In this document: positions 15,603 through 23,478 of the stretch, in pieces
How the letters are laid out: each line of letters begins with the position of its first letter
Numbering within the stretch: the first letter of the stretch is position 1
From: Desulfovibrio piger
Lineage (GTDB): Bacteria; Desulfobacterota; Desulfovibrionia; Desulfovibrionales; Desulfovibrionaceae
NCBI RefSeq assembly: GCF_012843875.1
Contig: NZ_JABAFY010000021.1
Span: 1-40,570, forward strand
Length of the DNA stretch: 40,570 bases
Reading direction: 5' to 3'
Notes under the pieces: generated by a model
Seen by the model: the letters and a program-made list of their open reading frames with translations, nothing else
The model's database searches: none
Told to the model about the DNA's origin: nothing
Translations under genes and position numbers: made by a program

Positions 15603-17018
15603 TTAGCCGAGCAGACGGCGGCAGATCTCCTGACCGGCCCGGCGTCCGGCGCCCATGGCCAGGATGACTGTGGCCGCGCCGGTGACGATGTCGCCGCCGG
15701 CGAAGACGTTGGGCAACGAGGTCTCGCCCGTGGCTTCATCCACCTTGATGTAGCCGCGTTCGGTCTTTTCCAGGCCTTCGGTGGCTTCCAGTAGGATGGG
15801 GTTGGAACGGGTGCCCAGGGCCACGATGGCCAGGTCGGTGGCCAGTTCGTAGGTGGCGCCTTCCACGGGCACGGGGCGGCGACGGCCGGAGGCGTCGGGC
15901 TCGCCCAGTTCCATCTTCTGCAGGGTCACGGACGTGAGCTTCATCTCGGCGTCCCCGTTGAACTTCACGGGGGAGGCCAGCATCTCGAACTTCACGCCTT
16001 CTTCCTCCGCATGTTCCACTTCCTCGCGGCGGGCGGGCATCTCGGCCTTGGTGCGGCGGTAGACGATATGCACGCTTTCCGCGCCCATGCGCAGGGCGGT
16101 GCGGGCGGCGTCCATGGCCACGTTACCGGCACCGAACACGGTCACATGCTTGCCGAGGTAGGCGGGGGTGTCCTGTTCGGGGAAGGCATAGGCGCGGCCC
16201 AGGTTCACACGGGTCAGGTATTCGTTGGCGGAGAACACGCCCACCAGGTTTTCGCCGGGCACGCCCAGGAAGACCGGCAGACCGGCGCCCACGCCGATGA
16301 AGACCGCGTCATATTCCTTGCGTAGTTCGTCCACGGTGAAGGTGCGGCCGCCCACGCTGTTGAGGTGGAAGTCCACACCAGAACGGCGCAGGCCGTCCAC
16401 TTCGGTGGCCACCACGTTCTTGGGCAGACGGAAGGAGGGGATGCCGTAGATGAGCACGCCGCCGGGCTCGTGCAGGGCTTCGAACACATCCACCTTGAGG
16501 CCGTTGGCGGCGCAGACGCCCGCACAGGTCAGGGAGGAAGGACCGGAGCCGATGCAGGCCACCTTCTTGCCCTTGACGGGCATGGCACAGGAATTGGTGC
16601 CGGTCACCTGTTCACAGGCGCTGGTGGCGATGTAGGTATCGGCCACGAAGCGTTCCAGGCGGCCGATGGCGATGGGCTGGCCCTTGGCGTTGAGGATGCA
16701 CTTGCCTTCGCACTGGTGTTCCTGCGGGCAGACGCGGCCGCACACGGCAGGCAGGCTGTTGGTGGTCTTGATGATGCGGTAGGCGGCGTCGAAGTTGCCG
16801 CGGGCCACTTCGGCGATGAAGTCGCGGATGGGCACTTCCACGGGGCAGCCCTTCATGCAGAGGGGCTTTTTGCACTGCAGGCAGCGGGAGGCTTCCTGCA
16901 TGGCCATCTCTTTGGTGTAGCCGGTGGCCACTTCGTCGAAATTGTGAGCGCGCACGTCCGCGGGCTGGCAGGGCATGTCCACGCGCGGAGCAATGGTCTT
17001 TTGGGGCTTAGTTTCCAT
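15603..17018 (-). CDS. nfnB: NfnB: NADPH-side subunit of NADH-dependent ferredoxin:NADP+ oxidoreductase
   Basis: A 471-residue glutamate-synthase-small-subunit-like flavoprotein. The N-terminus has two cysteine clusters for [4Fe-4S] (CLQCKKPLCMKGCP near 47-60 and CGRVCPQEHQCEGKC near 91-105), then an FAD Rossmann motif GSGPSSL (about 152) and an NADP(H) Rossmann motif GAGNVAMDAARTA (about 295). With NfnA it couples NADPH, NADH and ferredoxin by flavin-based bifurcation in the cytoplasm. The pairing with nfnA (11-base overlap, nfnA first) rules out plain glutamate synthase GltD, and no large GltB subunit is near. ATG 17018 follows AGGAGC; upstream frame extension overlaps nfnA and is ignored. 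Confidence 0.93.
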   Translation of the reverse strand: METKPQKTIAPRVDMPCQPADVRAHNFDEVATGYTKEMAMQEASRCLQCKKPLCMKGCPVEVPIRDFIAEVARGNFDAAYRIIKTTNSLPAVCGRVCPQEHQCEGKCILNAKGQPIAIGRLERFVADTYIATSACEQVTGTNSCAMPVKGKKVACIGSGPSSLTCAGVCAANGLKVDVFEALHEPGGVLIYGIPSFRLPKNVVATEVDGLRRSGVDFHLNSVGGRTFTVDELRKEYDAVFIGVGAGLPVFLGVPGENLVGVFSANEYLTRVNLGRAYAFPEQDTPAYLGKHVTVFGAGNVAMDAARTALRMGAESVHIVYRRTKAEMPARREEVEHAEEEGVKFEMLASPVKFNGDAEMKLTSVTLQKMELGEPDASGRRRPVPVEGATYELATDLAIVALGTRSNPILLEATEGLEKTERGYIKVDEATGETSLPNVFAGGDIVTGAATVILAMGAGRRAGQEICRRLLG

Positions 17019-17847
17019 GGGTGCTCCTGTACTGGTCGATGGAGACCTTTTCCTGATCGCGGTAGGCGCCCAGACGGCGGCGCAGTTCGTCGAAGTCCAC
17101 CTTGTGGCCGTCGAATTCGGGGCCGTCCACACAGGCGAACTTGGTCTTGCCGTCCACGGTCACGCGGCAGGCGCCGCACATGCCGATGCCGTCCACCATG
17201 ATGGGGTTGAGGCTGACGGTGGTGTGCACGCCGTAGGGACGGGTGGTGTTGGCCACGGCGGCCATCATGGGCACGGGACCCACGGCCACCACTTCAAAGA
17301 CGTCCTTGTCGGATTCCAGGCGGTCGCGGAGCAGGTCGGTGACCAGGCCCTTGTGACCGTAGCTGCCGTCGTCGGTGGAGATGAGCAGCTCGTCCACGAA
17401 GCTGGCCAGTTCCTTTTCGAACAGGAGCAGGTCCTTGTTGCGGGCGCCGATGATGCCCACGACCTTGTTGCCGATGCGCGAATGGCCCTTGGCGATGTGG
17501 TGCATGGCGGCAATGCCGGTACCGCCGCCCACGCAGATGACGGTGCCCTTTTTCTCGATGTGGGTGGGCTTGCCCAGGGGGCCGCAAACGTCCAGGATCT
17601 CGTCGCCGGCCTTGAGGTCTTCAAGGATGGCCGTACTCTTGCCCATGACCAGATAGACGATGGTGATGGTGCCCTTTTCGGCATCCGTATCGGCGATGGT
17701 CAGGGGGATGCGCTCGCCCGTGGGGCTCATGCGCAGCATGACGAAATGACCGGGCCGGGCGTGGCTGGCAATGGCCGGCGCATGCAGCACCAGTTTGCTG
17801 GTCTTGCCCGGGATGAGGCTTTCTTTTTCCAGAATGGGGGTTGGCAT
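17008..17847 (-). CDS. nfnA: NfnA: NADH-side subunit of NADH-dependent ferredoxin:NADP+ oxidoreductase
   Basis: A 279-residue protein of the ferredoxin-NADP+ reductase / dihydroorotate dehydrogenase electron-transfer family. Visible are the FAD-binding GHFVMLRM and RIPLTIAD blocks, the NAD(H) motif VGGGTGIAAM (about 105-114) and the C-terminal iron-sulfur loop GMCGACRVTVDG...FACVDGPEFDGH typical of NfnA/SudB. The ATG at 17847 (MPTPILEKES) is chosen over the longer frame because AGGAAC lies just upstream and the family starts here. It is the first gene of the nfnAB operon, with a candidate promoter at 17888-17916. Found in many anaerobes, including Desulfovibrio, where it links redox pools. 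Confidence 0.93.
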   Translation of the reverse strand: MPTPILEKESLIPGKTSKLVLHAPAIASHARPGHFVMLRMSPTGERIPLTIADTDAEKGTITIVYLVMGKSTAILEDLKAGDEILDVCGPLGKPTHIEKKGTVICVGGGTGIAAMHHIAKGHSRIGNKVVGIIGARNKDLLLFEKELASFVDELLISTDDGSYGHKGLVTDLLRDRLESDKDVFEVVAVGPVPMMAAVANTTRPYGVHTTVSLNPIMVDGIGMCGACRVTVDGKTKFACVDGPEFDGHKVDFDELRRRLGAYRDQEKVSIDQYRSTHGN

Positions 17848-17887
17848 GATGTTCCTGCACTCCTGCTGCGGGATAATGGAAAGTGCC

Positions 17888-17916
17888 AGCTTACCCAAGC
17901 TTTTTGCCGCTTGCAA
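17888..17916 (-). promoter_or_regulatory. Candidate promoter of nfnAB
   Basis: On the minus strand TTGCAA (17916-17911) and TAAGCT (17893-17888) are separated by 17 bases, about 40 bases before the nfnA start codon. Confidence 0.4.
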
Positions 17917-18053
17917 GCATTGCGGTATGAAATGAGGAATTGTGAAAAGCGGGGGTACCCTCGACGTATGCCACGCAGGCTGGGCAGGGACGCGGCCATA
18001 GCGCGCTGCCGTGCCTGGCTGGTGACGGATGGGAAGGATGACTGAGTGATACG

Positions 18054-18091
18054 GCGATCCGGGAAAAGCCTTGGGCGCTTTCCCGGATCGC
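18054..18091 (-). terminator. Long hairpin immediately after cbiF
   Basis: A perfect 13-bp stem (18054-18066 with 18079-18091) with a 12-base loop abuts the cbiF stop codon. No T run follows on the minus strand, so this may be a Rho-dependent end or a 3' stabilising structure. Confidence 0.5.
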
Positions 18092-18844
18092 TCAATCGTG
18101 GTCGGTATGCGGGCCGCAGGTGCGCGGGAGCGGGGCGTCTTCCCCCTCGCCGGGCAGGACGAGGACCACGGTCTGGCGGGAGAGGCCGTTCTTTTCGATG
18201 GTCTCGGCCAGCAGGTCGAGGCGGGTGCGGATGAGCTGCTGGTCGGGCCAGCCCAGGCGGAAGGCGCAGATGACGGGCGTGGCGGCGGGCAGGGACTGTT
18301 CCAGTTCTTCCTGCATGGCGCGGGCCTGCATGGCGGAAAGATAGACGGCCAGCGTGGTGCCGTGCTTGGCCAGATGGCGCAGGGCCTCCTGTTCGGGCAT
18401 GGGCGTGCGGCCGGGCATGCGGGTCATGATCAGGCTCTGGGTGGCGCCGGGCACGGTGAAGCTGCATCCGGCAGCGGCAGCGGCGGCGCTGGCGGCCGTG
18501 ATGCCGGGCACCACCTGCCAGGGGATGCCGTCCCTGTCCAGCAGGGCCAGTTGTTCGCGCAGGGCGCTGTAGACGGCAGGGTCACCGGTATGCAGGTGCA
18601 CCACCGGCTGACCGGCGCGGGCGAACTGGAGCATGAGGGAATGGCATTCTTCCAGATCCAGCGGGGCGGCGTCGATGACGCTGGCCCGGGGCGATGCCAG
18701 ATCCAGCAGGGCGGGCGGGATCATGGAACCGGCATAGAGCAGCAGGGCCGCCTCTTCGATGAGGCGTTTCCCCTTGAGGGTGAGCAGTTCCGGGTCACCG
18801 GGACCCGCGCCGACGAAACTGACCATGCCTGGCTGCTTTTCCAT
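18092..18844 (-). CDS. cbiF: Cobalt-precorrin-4 C11-methyltransferase
   Basis: A 250-residue SAM-dependent tetrapyrrole methylase of the CbiF/CobM type. Typical motifs are VSFVGAGPGDPELLTLKG (8-25), YAGSMIPPALL (37-47), HLHTGDPAVYSAL (83-95) and VVPGITAASAAAAA (111-124). It adds the C-11 methyl group during corrin ring synthesis in the cytoplasm. Since the organism is anaerobic and has fused CbiET beside it, the cobalt-early route (CbiF) is more likely than CobM. GGAGGA precedes ATG 18844. It is the last gene of the DapF-like/cbiET/cbiF run, 122 bases behind cbiET. No cobalamin riboswitch is seen upstream. Confidence 0.92.
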   Translation of the reverse strand: MEKQPGMVSFVGAGPGDPELLTLKGKRLIEEAALLLYAGSMIPPALLDLASPRASVIDAAPLDLEECHSLMLQFARAGQPVVHLHTGDPAVYSALREQLALLDRDGIPWQVVPGITAASAAAAAAGCSFTVPGATQSLIMTRMPGRTPMPEQEALRHLAKHGTTLAVYLSAMQARAMQEELEQSLPAATPVICAFRLGWPDQQLIRTRLDLLAETIEKNGLSRQTVVLVLPGEGEDAPLPRTCGPHTDHD

Positions 18845-18966
18845 AGTCTCCTCCAGTAGGCGGGGCCTGTTGTCTCCGCCCCGCGTCCCCGTAATGTCAT
18901 GCCGGGGGAACGGCGTCCAGAAGGAGGGCTGCCTCCTCCATAAATATACGCCCCCAATGTCCTTCT

Positions 18967-20388
18967 CTAGTCTTCGTCCTTCTCCTGTTCGGGCTTGTCC
19001 ACAGCCAGCAGGAAAACAGGGTTGGCGGCGGCCAGGAAAATGTCCTGCCCCAGTGGCCGGGACTGGGCGGACTGTATCTGCATCACCTCGGCGGGCCAGT
19101 CCAGGCCCTCGAAGAAGGCACGGCAGCGGGCCAGCGTGTCCAGCAAGATGCAGCTCACCACCAGCCGTCCGCCGGGCAGCAGGCGACGGCAGACCTGTTC
19201 CAGCAGGTTGTGGGCCCCGTTGCCGGAAAGACCGCCGCCGATGAAGACCCGGTGCGGGTCAGGCAGGCGCGGCAGGCACTGGGGCACCGTACCCAGACAG
19301 ACGTCCACCGAGGCGGCCCCGAAGCGGCGGCGGTTCTCCTGGATGTCCAGAGCGCGGGAAGGGGTCCGCTCCACGGCCACCACGCGGCCTTCGTGGGCCA
19401 GGCAGGCCGCCTCCAGCGCCACGGAACCGGAGCCGGCGCCCAGATCCCAGACCGTATGCCGGGGCTCGGGCCGCAACAGGGCCAAGGCGGCGGCACGCAC
19501 GGCGGGCTTGGTCAGCAGGCCGTCCTCGTGCCGCAGTTCGGCGGGCAGCAGGCCGGGATGCGGACGGCGCATCTCGCCCGCGGGCGTCAGCAGCACGGTA
19601 CAGACAGCCCCGAAGAGGGCCGCGGCGGCTTCTTCCAGGGTGAAATGATGTTCCTGTTCCCCGTCGCTCCCCATGTTATCAAAAACATGCATGGCGAACC
19701 AGTCCACGCCCCTGTCCAGCAGATGGCGGGCCAGCAGGTCGGGCGTCATGCGGGCATCGGTGAGCAGGCTGATGGGCCGCTGCCGGTGGATGGCCGCATG
19801 GAGGGGCGTCAGATCGTCGCGGCCGTGCAGGGAAAGGCAGATGACGTCATGCCAGGGCAGGCCCAGACGGGCGCAGGCCTGCTGCAGGGAGCTGACCCCG
19901 GGCAGGATGCGCACGGCTTCGGGGCCCAGCTGGCGCAGGAGCGTAGTGCCGATGCCGTAGAACAGGGGATCGCCGTCGGCCAGCACGACAACTTTTTTGC
20001 CGCCGGCGCGCAGGTGGCTGATGCGGGCCAGCACCGGTTCCAGCGGCGCGGTCAGGGGAAGCTGACGGGCGGGGAGGTCGTCGAAGGCCGCCAGCAGGCG
20101 ACGGCCGCCACACAGGACGTCGGCCTGTTCGATGAGGTGCAGCCGGGCGGGCGAAAGGCCCTCGCGCAGGGGCAGAGCGCAATCCAGGCCCAGGACCAGC
20201 ACGGGCTCGGCCGCCGTACCGGCAGGTTCGAAAACGAAGGCGGAGTGCAGCAGGCTCTCCTGCGGGGACCAGGTATCCGTATCGGGCACGGCCGGAGCGG
20301 CCGGGGACGGTGCCGGCGGGGTATCGGCCGGACGGGAAGGACGGGGAGCGGGCAGGCTGATGCCGGGGAGGAGGTTCTGCTGTTTCAT
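18967..20388 (-). CDS. cbiET: CbiET: cobalt-precorrin-7 C5-methyltransferase / C15-methyltransferase (decarboxylating) fusion
   Basis: A 473-residue bifunctional enzyme. The CbiE methylase domain covers about 63-270, with ADGDPLFYGIG (137-147) and LPGVSSLQQACARLGLPW (162-179). The CbiT domain covers about 285-470, with LTKPAVRAAALALL (292-305) and the SAM motif VWDLGAGSGSVALEAA (313-328). It methylates C5 and C15 and decarboxylates the C12 acetate chain. Two oddities: a Pro/Ala-rich extension of about 60 residues before the CbiE core, and a divergent first CbiE loop (VLGLDCALPLREG instead of a GIG-like motif). The ATG at 20388 has a weak ribosome binding site; the frame further upstream overlaps the next gene in another frame and is not used. 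Confidence 0.9.
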   Translation of the reverse strand: MKQQNLLPGISLPAPRPSRPADTPPAPSPAAPAVPDTDTWSPQESLLHSAFVFEPAGTAAEPVLVLGLDCALPLREGLSPARLHLIEQADVLCGGRRLLAAFDDLPARQLPLTAPLEPVLARISHLRAGGKKVVVLADGDPLFYGIGTTLLRQLGPEAVRILPGVSSLQQACARLGLPWHDVICLSLHGRDDLTPLHAAIHRQRPISLLTDARMTPDLLARHLLDRGVDWFAMHVFDNMGSDGEQEHHFTLEEAAAALFGAVCTVLLTPAGEMRRPHPGLLPAELRHEDGLLTKPAVRAAALALLRPEPRHTVWDLGAGSGSVALEAACLAHEGRVVAVERTPSRALDIQENRRRFGAASVDVCLGTVPQCLPRLPDPHRVFIGGGLSGNGAHNLLEQVCRRLLPGGRLVVSCILLDTLARCRAFFEGLDWPAEVMQIQSAQSRPLGQDIFLAAANPVFLLAVDKPEQEKDED

Positions 20389-20491
20389 GTATCTCTGGTT
20401 GGAAAGGAACGGGACAGGACGCGCGGAGCGCGCAAAAAAGGGCAGCCGCAGCGACCGGGCGCGAGCCCGGCAGACGGCCGCCCTGAAAAGA

Positions 20492-21340
20492 TCAGGCCTG
20501 GGCGTCGGGCAGCCAGACGCGGCCGCGGGCCACGAGGTCCACAGGACCGTCGATGAAGGCCTTGCCCTGGTCATCGTCGGGGATGTGGACATGCAGGGAG
20601 CTGCCGCCGGGCTGCATGATGTCCAAAGGCTTGCGGTTGCCCTTGGCGGCCAGCAGCAGGGCCAGGGCCAGGGCGCCGGACCCGCAGGCATTCTCGATGC
20701 AGGTGGTGTGGGCATCGCGCACGTGGACCACGGGCAGCATGTCCAGCAGGCCCGCGCGGCGGCCCCACCAGATGACGCCGCTGGCCACTTCGCCGGTCAT
20801 GCCGTACTGGCGGCGCAACATGCGCGAGGCGGCGATGCAGTCCTCGGGCTGCATGTGCACCTCACCGTCCAGCAGCAGATGGCAGATGCCGGGCAGGCGC
20901 ACCAGATGGATGCCCTGTTCCGGGTGGGTGATGGGGCAGGGCAGCAATTGCAGCTCGGCGCGCACCTGCCAGTGGGGAGAGGTGCCGCGTACCTGGAGCC
21001 GGATGGGGCTCTGCCAGCCGGAGACCTGCACCTCATAGCGGTGCTCGTTGGTCAGCTTCTGGCGGGCGATGCCCTGGAGCGTGGCCTCGGGCGAGGCGCT
21101 CTCGCGGAAGGCCAGCAGGGCGCCGAAGGCCCGTGTGGCGTTGACGCAGAACTCACCGCCCGCCATGCGCAGGCGGCGTTCCTCCACAGAGACGAAACCG
21201 GCCTGTTCCGCCCCCAGGCTGTCAGGACGCATGGCCTGCCGGGCCAGCTCCGCCTGCCGGGCCGCATCCAGGCCCGCGGCAGGGAAAAAGAGCGTCGTGT
21301 TGCCGCCGGGGCTCCATTTGGAAAAATCGAGTGCTGGCAT
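20492..21340 (-). CDS. DapF-family amino acid epimerase/racemase, not a standard DapF
   Basis: A 282-residue protein with the two-halved diaminopimelate epimerase fold pattern. Both catalytic cysteines are in place: Cys65 in GGEFCVNATRAFG (61-73) and Cys219 in CIENACGSGALALA (214-227). Around the first Cys the DapF signature C-G-N-G-x-R-C is replaced by C-V-N-A-T-R-A, and the N-terminal G-N-D-F substrate motif by G-G-N-T-T (12-16). These changes point away from diaminopimelate and resemble, as far as I recall, the DapF-like histidine racemase CntK of metallophore synthesis. No CntL/CntM-like gene is near; instead cbiET follows after 103 bases. A promoter-like pair is at 21364-21392 and AAGGATGG precedes the ATG. 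Family assignment firm, substrate unknown. Confidence 0.75.
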   Translation of the reverse strand: MPALDFSKWSPGGNTTLFFPAAGLDAARQAELARQAMRPDSLGAEQAGFVSVEERRLRMAGGEFCVNATRAFGALLAFRESASPEATLQGIARQKLTNEHRYEVQVSGWQSPIRLQVRGTSPHWQVRAELQLLPCPITHPEQGIHLVRLPGICHLLLDGEVHMQPEDCIAASRMLRRQYGMTGEVASGVIWWGRRAGLLDMLPVVHVRDAHTTCIENACGSGALALALLLAAKGNRKPLDIMQPGGSSLHVHIPDDDQGKAFIDGPVDLVARGRVWLPDAQA

Positions 21341-21363
21341 AACCCATCCTTTTGTATCTATTC

Positions 21364-21392
21364 AGTATGCTACAGGCGGGCCCGACTGTCCA
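21364..21392 (-). promoter_or_regulatory. Candidate promoter of the DapF-like/cbiET/cbiF operon
   Basis: On the minus strand TGGACA (21392-21387) and CATACT (21369-21364) are 17 bases apart; the transcript would start near 21357, 17 bases before the start codon. No riboswitch could fit in such a short leader. Confidence 0.45.
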
Positions 21393-21487
21393 GCCACCGG
21401 GCATGCCCGGCAGGTGCCGGGTGACCGCCGGACGGCTCCGTTCCCTGCCGGAAGCCGCGGTGCAGAGGGCGCTGAAAGAAAGAACGC

Positions 21488-21516
21488 TTGCCCTTTGCTG
21501 CGAAACGCGCTAGTTT
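21488..21516 (+). promoter_or_regulatory. Candidate promoter of the VWA-OmpA gene
   Basis: TTGCCC (21488-21493) and TAGTTT (21511-21516) are 17 bases apart. The roughly 95-base leader contains a TTGCCTG/CAGGCAA hairpin (21568-21589) just before the ribosome binding site. Confidence 0.35.
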
Positions 21517-21614
21517 TTAAAGGTGTCAATACCCTTTCCCATAAAGGAAAAAGGTAGCTGGCGCATATTGCCTGGCATGTTGCAGGCAAAACAATAACTT
21601 TTTTGGGAGGCATC

Positions 21615-22610
21615 ATGAAATCTTTCCGCCTGCTGGCCCTTACCGCCGCGGTTCTTCTGAGCTTCGCCGTGGCTGCCGTGGCCGCTCCTGTCTGCAGCAA
21701 GAAGGTCAACAGCTTCGACTTCGTCGTGGACTACTCCGGCTCCATGATGATGAAGAATGACAAAATGAAGCAGGACAAGATCGAAGTGGCCAAGATCGCC
21801 CTGAAGCGCGTCAACGCCGCCATCCCCGCCCTGGACTTCAAGGGTGGCCTGCATACCATCGCTCCTAACGGCACCGTCATCGAACAGGGCCCCTGGAACC
21901 GCGCCGCCATGGATAGCGGTATCAACACCCTGCGCAGCGGCTTTGCCACCTTCGGCCGCATGACTAACATGGGCGACGGCCTGCAGACCTACGAGCCCTT
22001 CCTGAGCTCCATGGAACGCAGCGCTGCCCTGATCCTGGTGACCGACGGCGACAACAACCGCGGTATGGATCTGGTGGAAGTGGCCCGTCAGGTGTACGCC
22101 ACCCAGCGTAACATGGTCATCCACGTGATCTCCCTGGCCGACACCCCCCAGGGCGAAGCCACCGTCAAGGCCATTGCCGGCATGAACCCCGCCTCCGTGC
22201 TGGTTCGCGCTGAAGACCTGGCCACCAGCGACGCCGAAGTGGAACGCTTCGTGCTGGCCGTGTTCTGCCAGGAAGAAACCGTGATCGTGCTGCGCGGCGT
22301 CAACTTCGCTTTTGACTCCTATGCCCTGGACAGCAAGGCCATGGGCATCCTGGACGAAGCCGCCGGCCTCATCAAGTCCAAGCCCAACACCAAGATCGTG
22401 CTGACCGGCTGGACCGACTCCCGTGGTACCGACGCCTACAACGCCAAGCTGTCCAAGAACCGCGCCGAAGCCGTTAAGGGCTACCTGGCCAAGCAGGGCG
22501 TGCCCGCCAGCCGCATGACCGCCATCGGCAAGGGCAAGTCCTTCAAGTACAGCAACGACAGCGAAGAAGGCCGCTACATGAACCGTCGTACGGAGATCTC
22601 CTTCGACTAA
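21615..22610 (+). CDS. Exported von Willebrand A - OmpA fusion protein
   Basis: A 331-residue secreted protein. Residues 1-24 form a signal peptide (cleavage after AVAA). A VWA domain follows, with the metal-site motif D-Y-S-G-S near 42 and ILVTDGDNNRGMD near 145. The C-terminal OmpA-like domain starts near 235 (NFAFDSYALD) and has TGWTDSRGTDAYNAKLSKNRAEAV and ends NRRTEISF, the peptidoglycan-binding signature. It should sit in the periplasm or outer membrane, tethered to the wall by the OmpA domain, with the VWA domain binding a partner. GGGAGG (21605-21610) marks the ATG at 21615. Strongly biased codons suggest high expression. A hairpin at 22638 and a lipoprotein gene follow. Partner and role are unknown. 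Confidence 0.88.
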   Translation: MKSFRLLALTAAVLLSFAVAAVAAPVCSKKVNSFDFVVDYSGSMMMKNDKMKQDKIEVAKIALKRVNAAIPALDFKGGLHTIAPNGTVIEQGPWNRAAMDSGINTLRSGFATFGRMTNMGDGLQTYEPFLSSMERSAALILVTDGDNNRGMDLVEVARQVYATQRNMVIHVISLADTPQGEATVKAIAGMNPASVLVRAEDLATSDAEVERFVLAVFCQEETVIVLRGVNFAFDSYALDSKAMGILDEAAGLIKSKPNTKIVLTGWTDSRGTDAYNAKLSKNRAEAVKGYLAKQGVPASRMTAIGKGKSFKYSNDSEEGRYMNRRTEISFD

Positions 22611-22637
22611 ACGACGCCCCCTTTTCCCCCTTCTAAC

Positions 22638-22663
22638 AAAACCCGGCGGAAACGCCGGGTTTT
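22638..22663 (+). terminator. Hairpin between the VWA-OmpA gene and the lipoprotein gene
   Basis: AAAACCCGGCG (22638-22648), GAAA loop, CGCCGGGTTTT (22653-22663). The T run is only four long and the next ribosome binding site is 5 bases further, so it may attenuate rather than fully stop transcription. Confidence 0.7.
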
Positions 22664-22683
22664 CCATTAAGGAGTGATGACAG

Positions 22684-23184
22684 ATGAAAAAAATCCTGGC
22701 AGTCAGCCTGCTGACCAGTCTGTTGTGCGGCGGCTGCGCCCTGTTCGGCGGGGACGAAGGCTCCAGCCCGGCTACGGCCGCCCCTGCTGAAGAAGCCGCC
22801 ACCGAAACCGCCAAAGCCCCTGAAAAGGCTCCGGCCAAGGCGGCCCCCGTGTCCCAGTCCAAACTGGAAGCCGATCTGTACAAGACCGGCCAGAGCCTGG
22901 TGGGCCGTGCTTCCCGCACGGTGATGCCCTCCAAGGCCCACAAGGAAGTGCGCAAGGTGGGCAAGGAATACGTGGCCACCTATGTGGAAGTGGATACCGA
23001 CAGCCTGACCACCGAAGTGCGCAAGGGCGCCCGTGGTTATGTGGGCTTCATCCGCTATTCCGAGCATGTCTATGAATGTCGCGGTGCCAGCAAGAGCGCT
23101 GCCCTTTCCGCTCCCTGCGAAAAGATCAAGACCCGCAATCTCAATGAAATGATCCGTCACGACGGCAAGAAGTGGCAGTACTAG
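22684..23184 (+). CDS. Probable lipoprotein, unknown function
   Basis: A 166-residue protein with a lipoprotein-like signal: basic start, hydrophobic core and Cys18 after LLCGG. A Pro/Ala/Glu/Lys-rich flexible linker runs from about 28 to 58, followed by a folded domain of about 105 residues with two further cysteines (CRG... and PCEKIK) that could form a disulfide. I do not recognise the domain. AAGGAG (22669-22674) lies 9 bases before the ATG. It is downstream of the VWA-OmpA gene in the same direction, separated by a hairpin, so the pair may serve the same envelope structure. A terminator follows at 23211. Confidence 0.8.
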   Translation: MKKILAVSLLTSLLCGGCALFGGDEGSSPATAAPAEEAATETAKAPEKAPAKAAPVSQSKLEADLYKTGQSLVGRASRTVMPSKAHKEVRKVGKEYVATYVEVDTDSLTTEVRKGARGYVGFIRYSEHVYECRGASKSAALSAPCEKIKTRNLNEMIRHDGKKWQY

Positions 23185-23210
23185 TCCTGCCGCAGCCTGT
23201 CTGATGCCAC

Positions 23211-23244
23211 AGCCCTCTTCCCTGCACGGGAAGGGGGCTTTTTT
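23211..23244 (+). terminator. Rho-independent terminator of the lipoprotein gene
   Basis: A 12-bp stem with one mismatch (23211-23222 with 23228-23239) followed by T6. Confidence 0.85.
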
Positions 23245-23478
23245 CTGGGCTGTGGGGCATCCTGCGGCCGGCAGGCAGCCGCTTTGGCGCGGCTACCTCG
23301 GGCCGCGGGAAGCGTCTGGGCCGTGGAATTCCGGCAAAACTTGAGGGCAGGAAGTCTGGGGAAAGAGGCCGGCAGCACGTGCAGGCGGGCCGCAAGGGGG
23401 CGTCCGCGCCGGGAGGGGCGGAGGAGGCCAGCCGTTTTTTGCCGATGCATCCCGTACCGCCCTCGGCTCGTTGCCGGC
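23245..23478. other. Intergenic region downstream of emrA
   Basis: This stretch is covered only by the out-of-frame tail of the frameshifted emrA. With the frame restored, emrA stops at 23479 and nothing here codes. No clear terminator is seen for emrA. Confidence 0.6.

Noticed and set aside
17930..17950. TTGTGAAA near nfnA as a Rex (NADH-sensing) site
   Set aside because: Only one half-site is present; the matching inverted half is missing.
20389..20715. Upstream extension of the cbiET frame
   Set aside because: It overlaps the DapF-like gene in another frame and has a shadow-like composition.
21341..21600. Cobalamin riboswitch in front of the cbi genes
   Set aside because: No B12-box-like sequence is seen, and the likely transcript start leaves a leader of about 17 bases.
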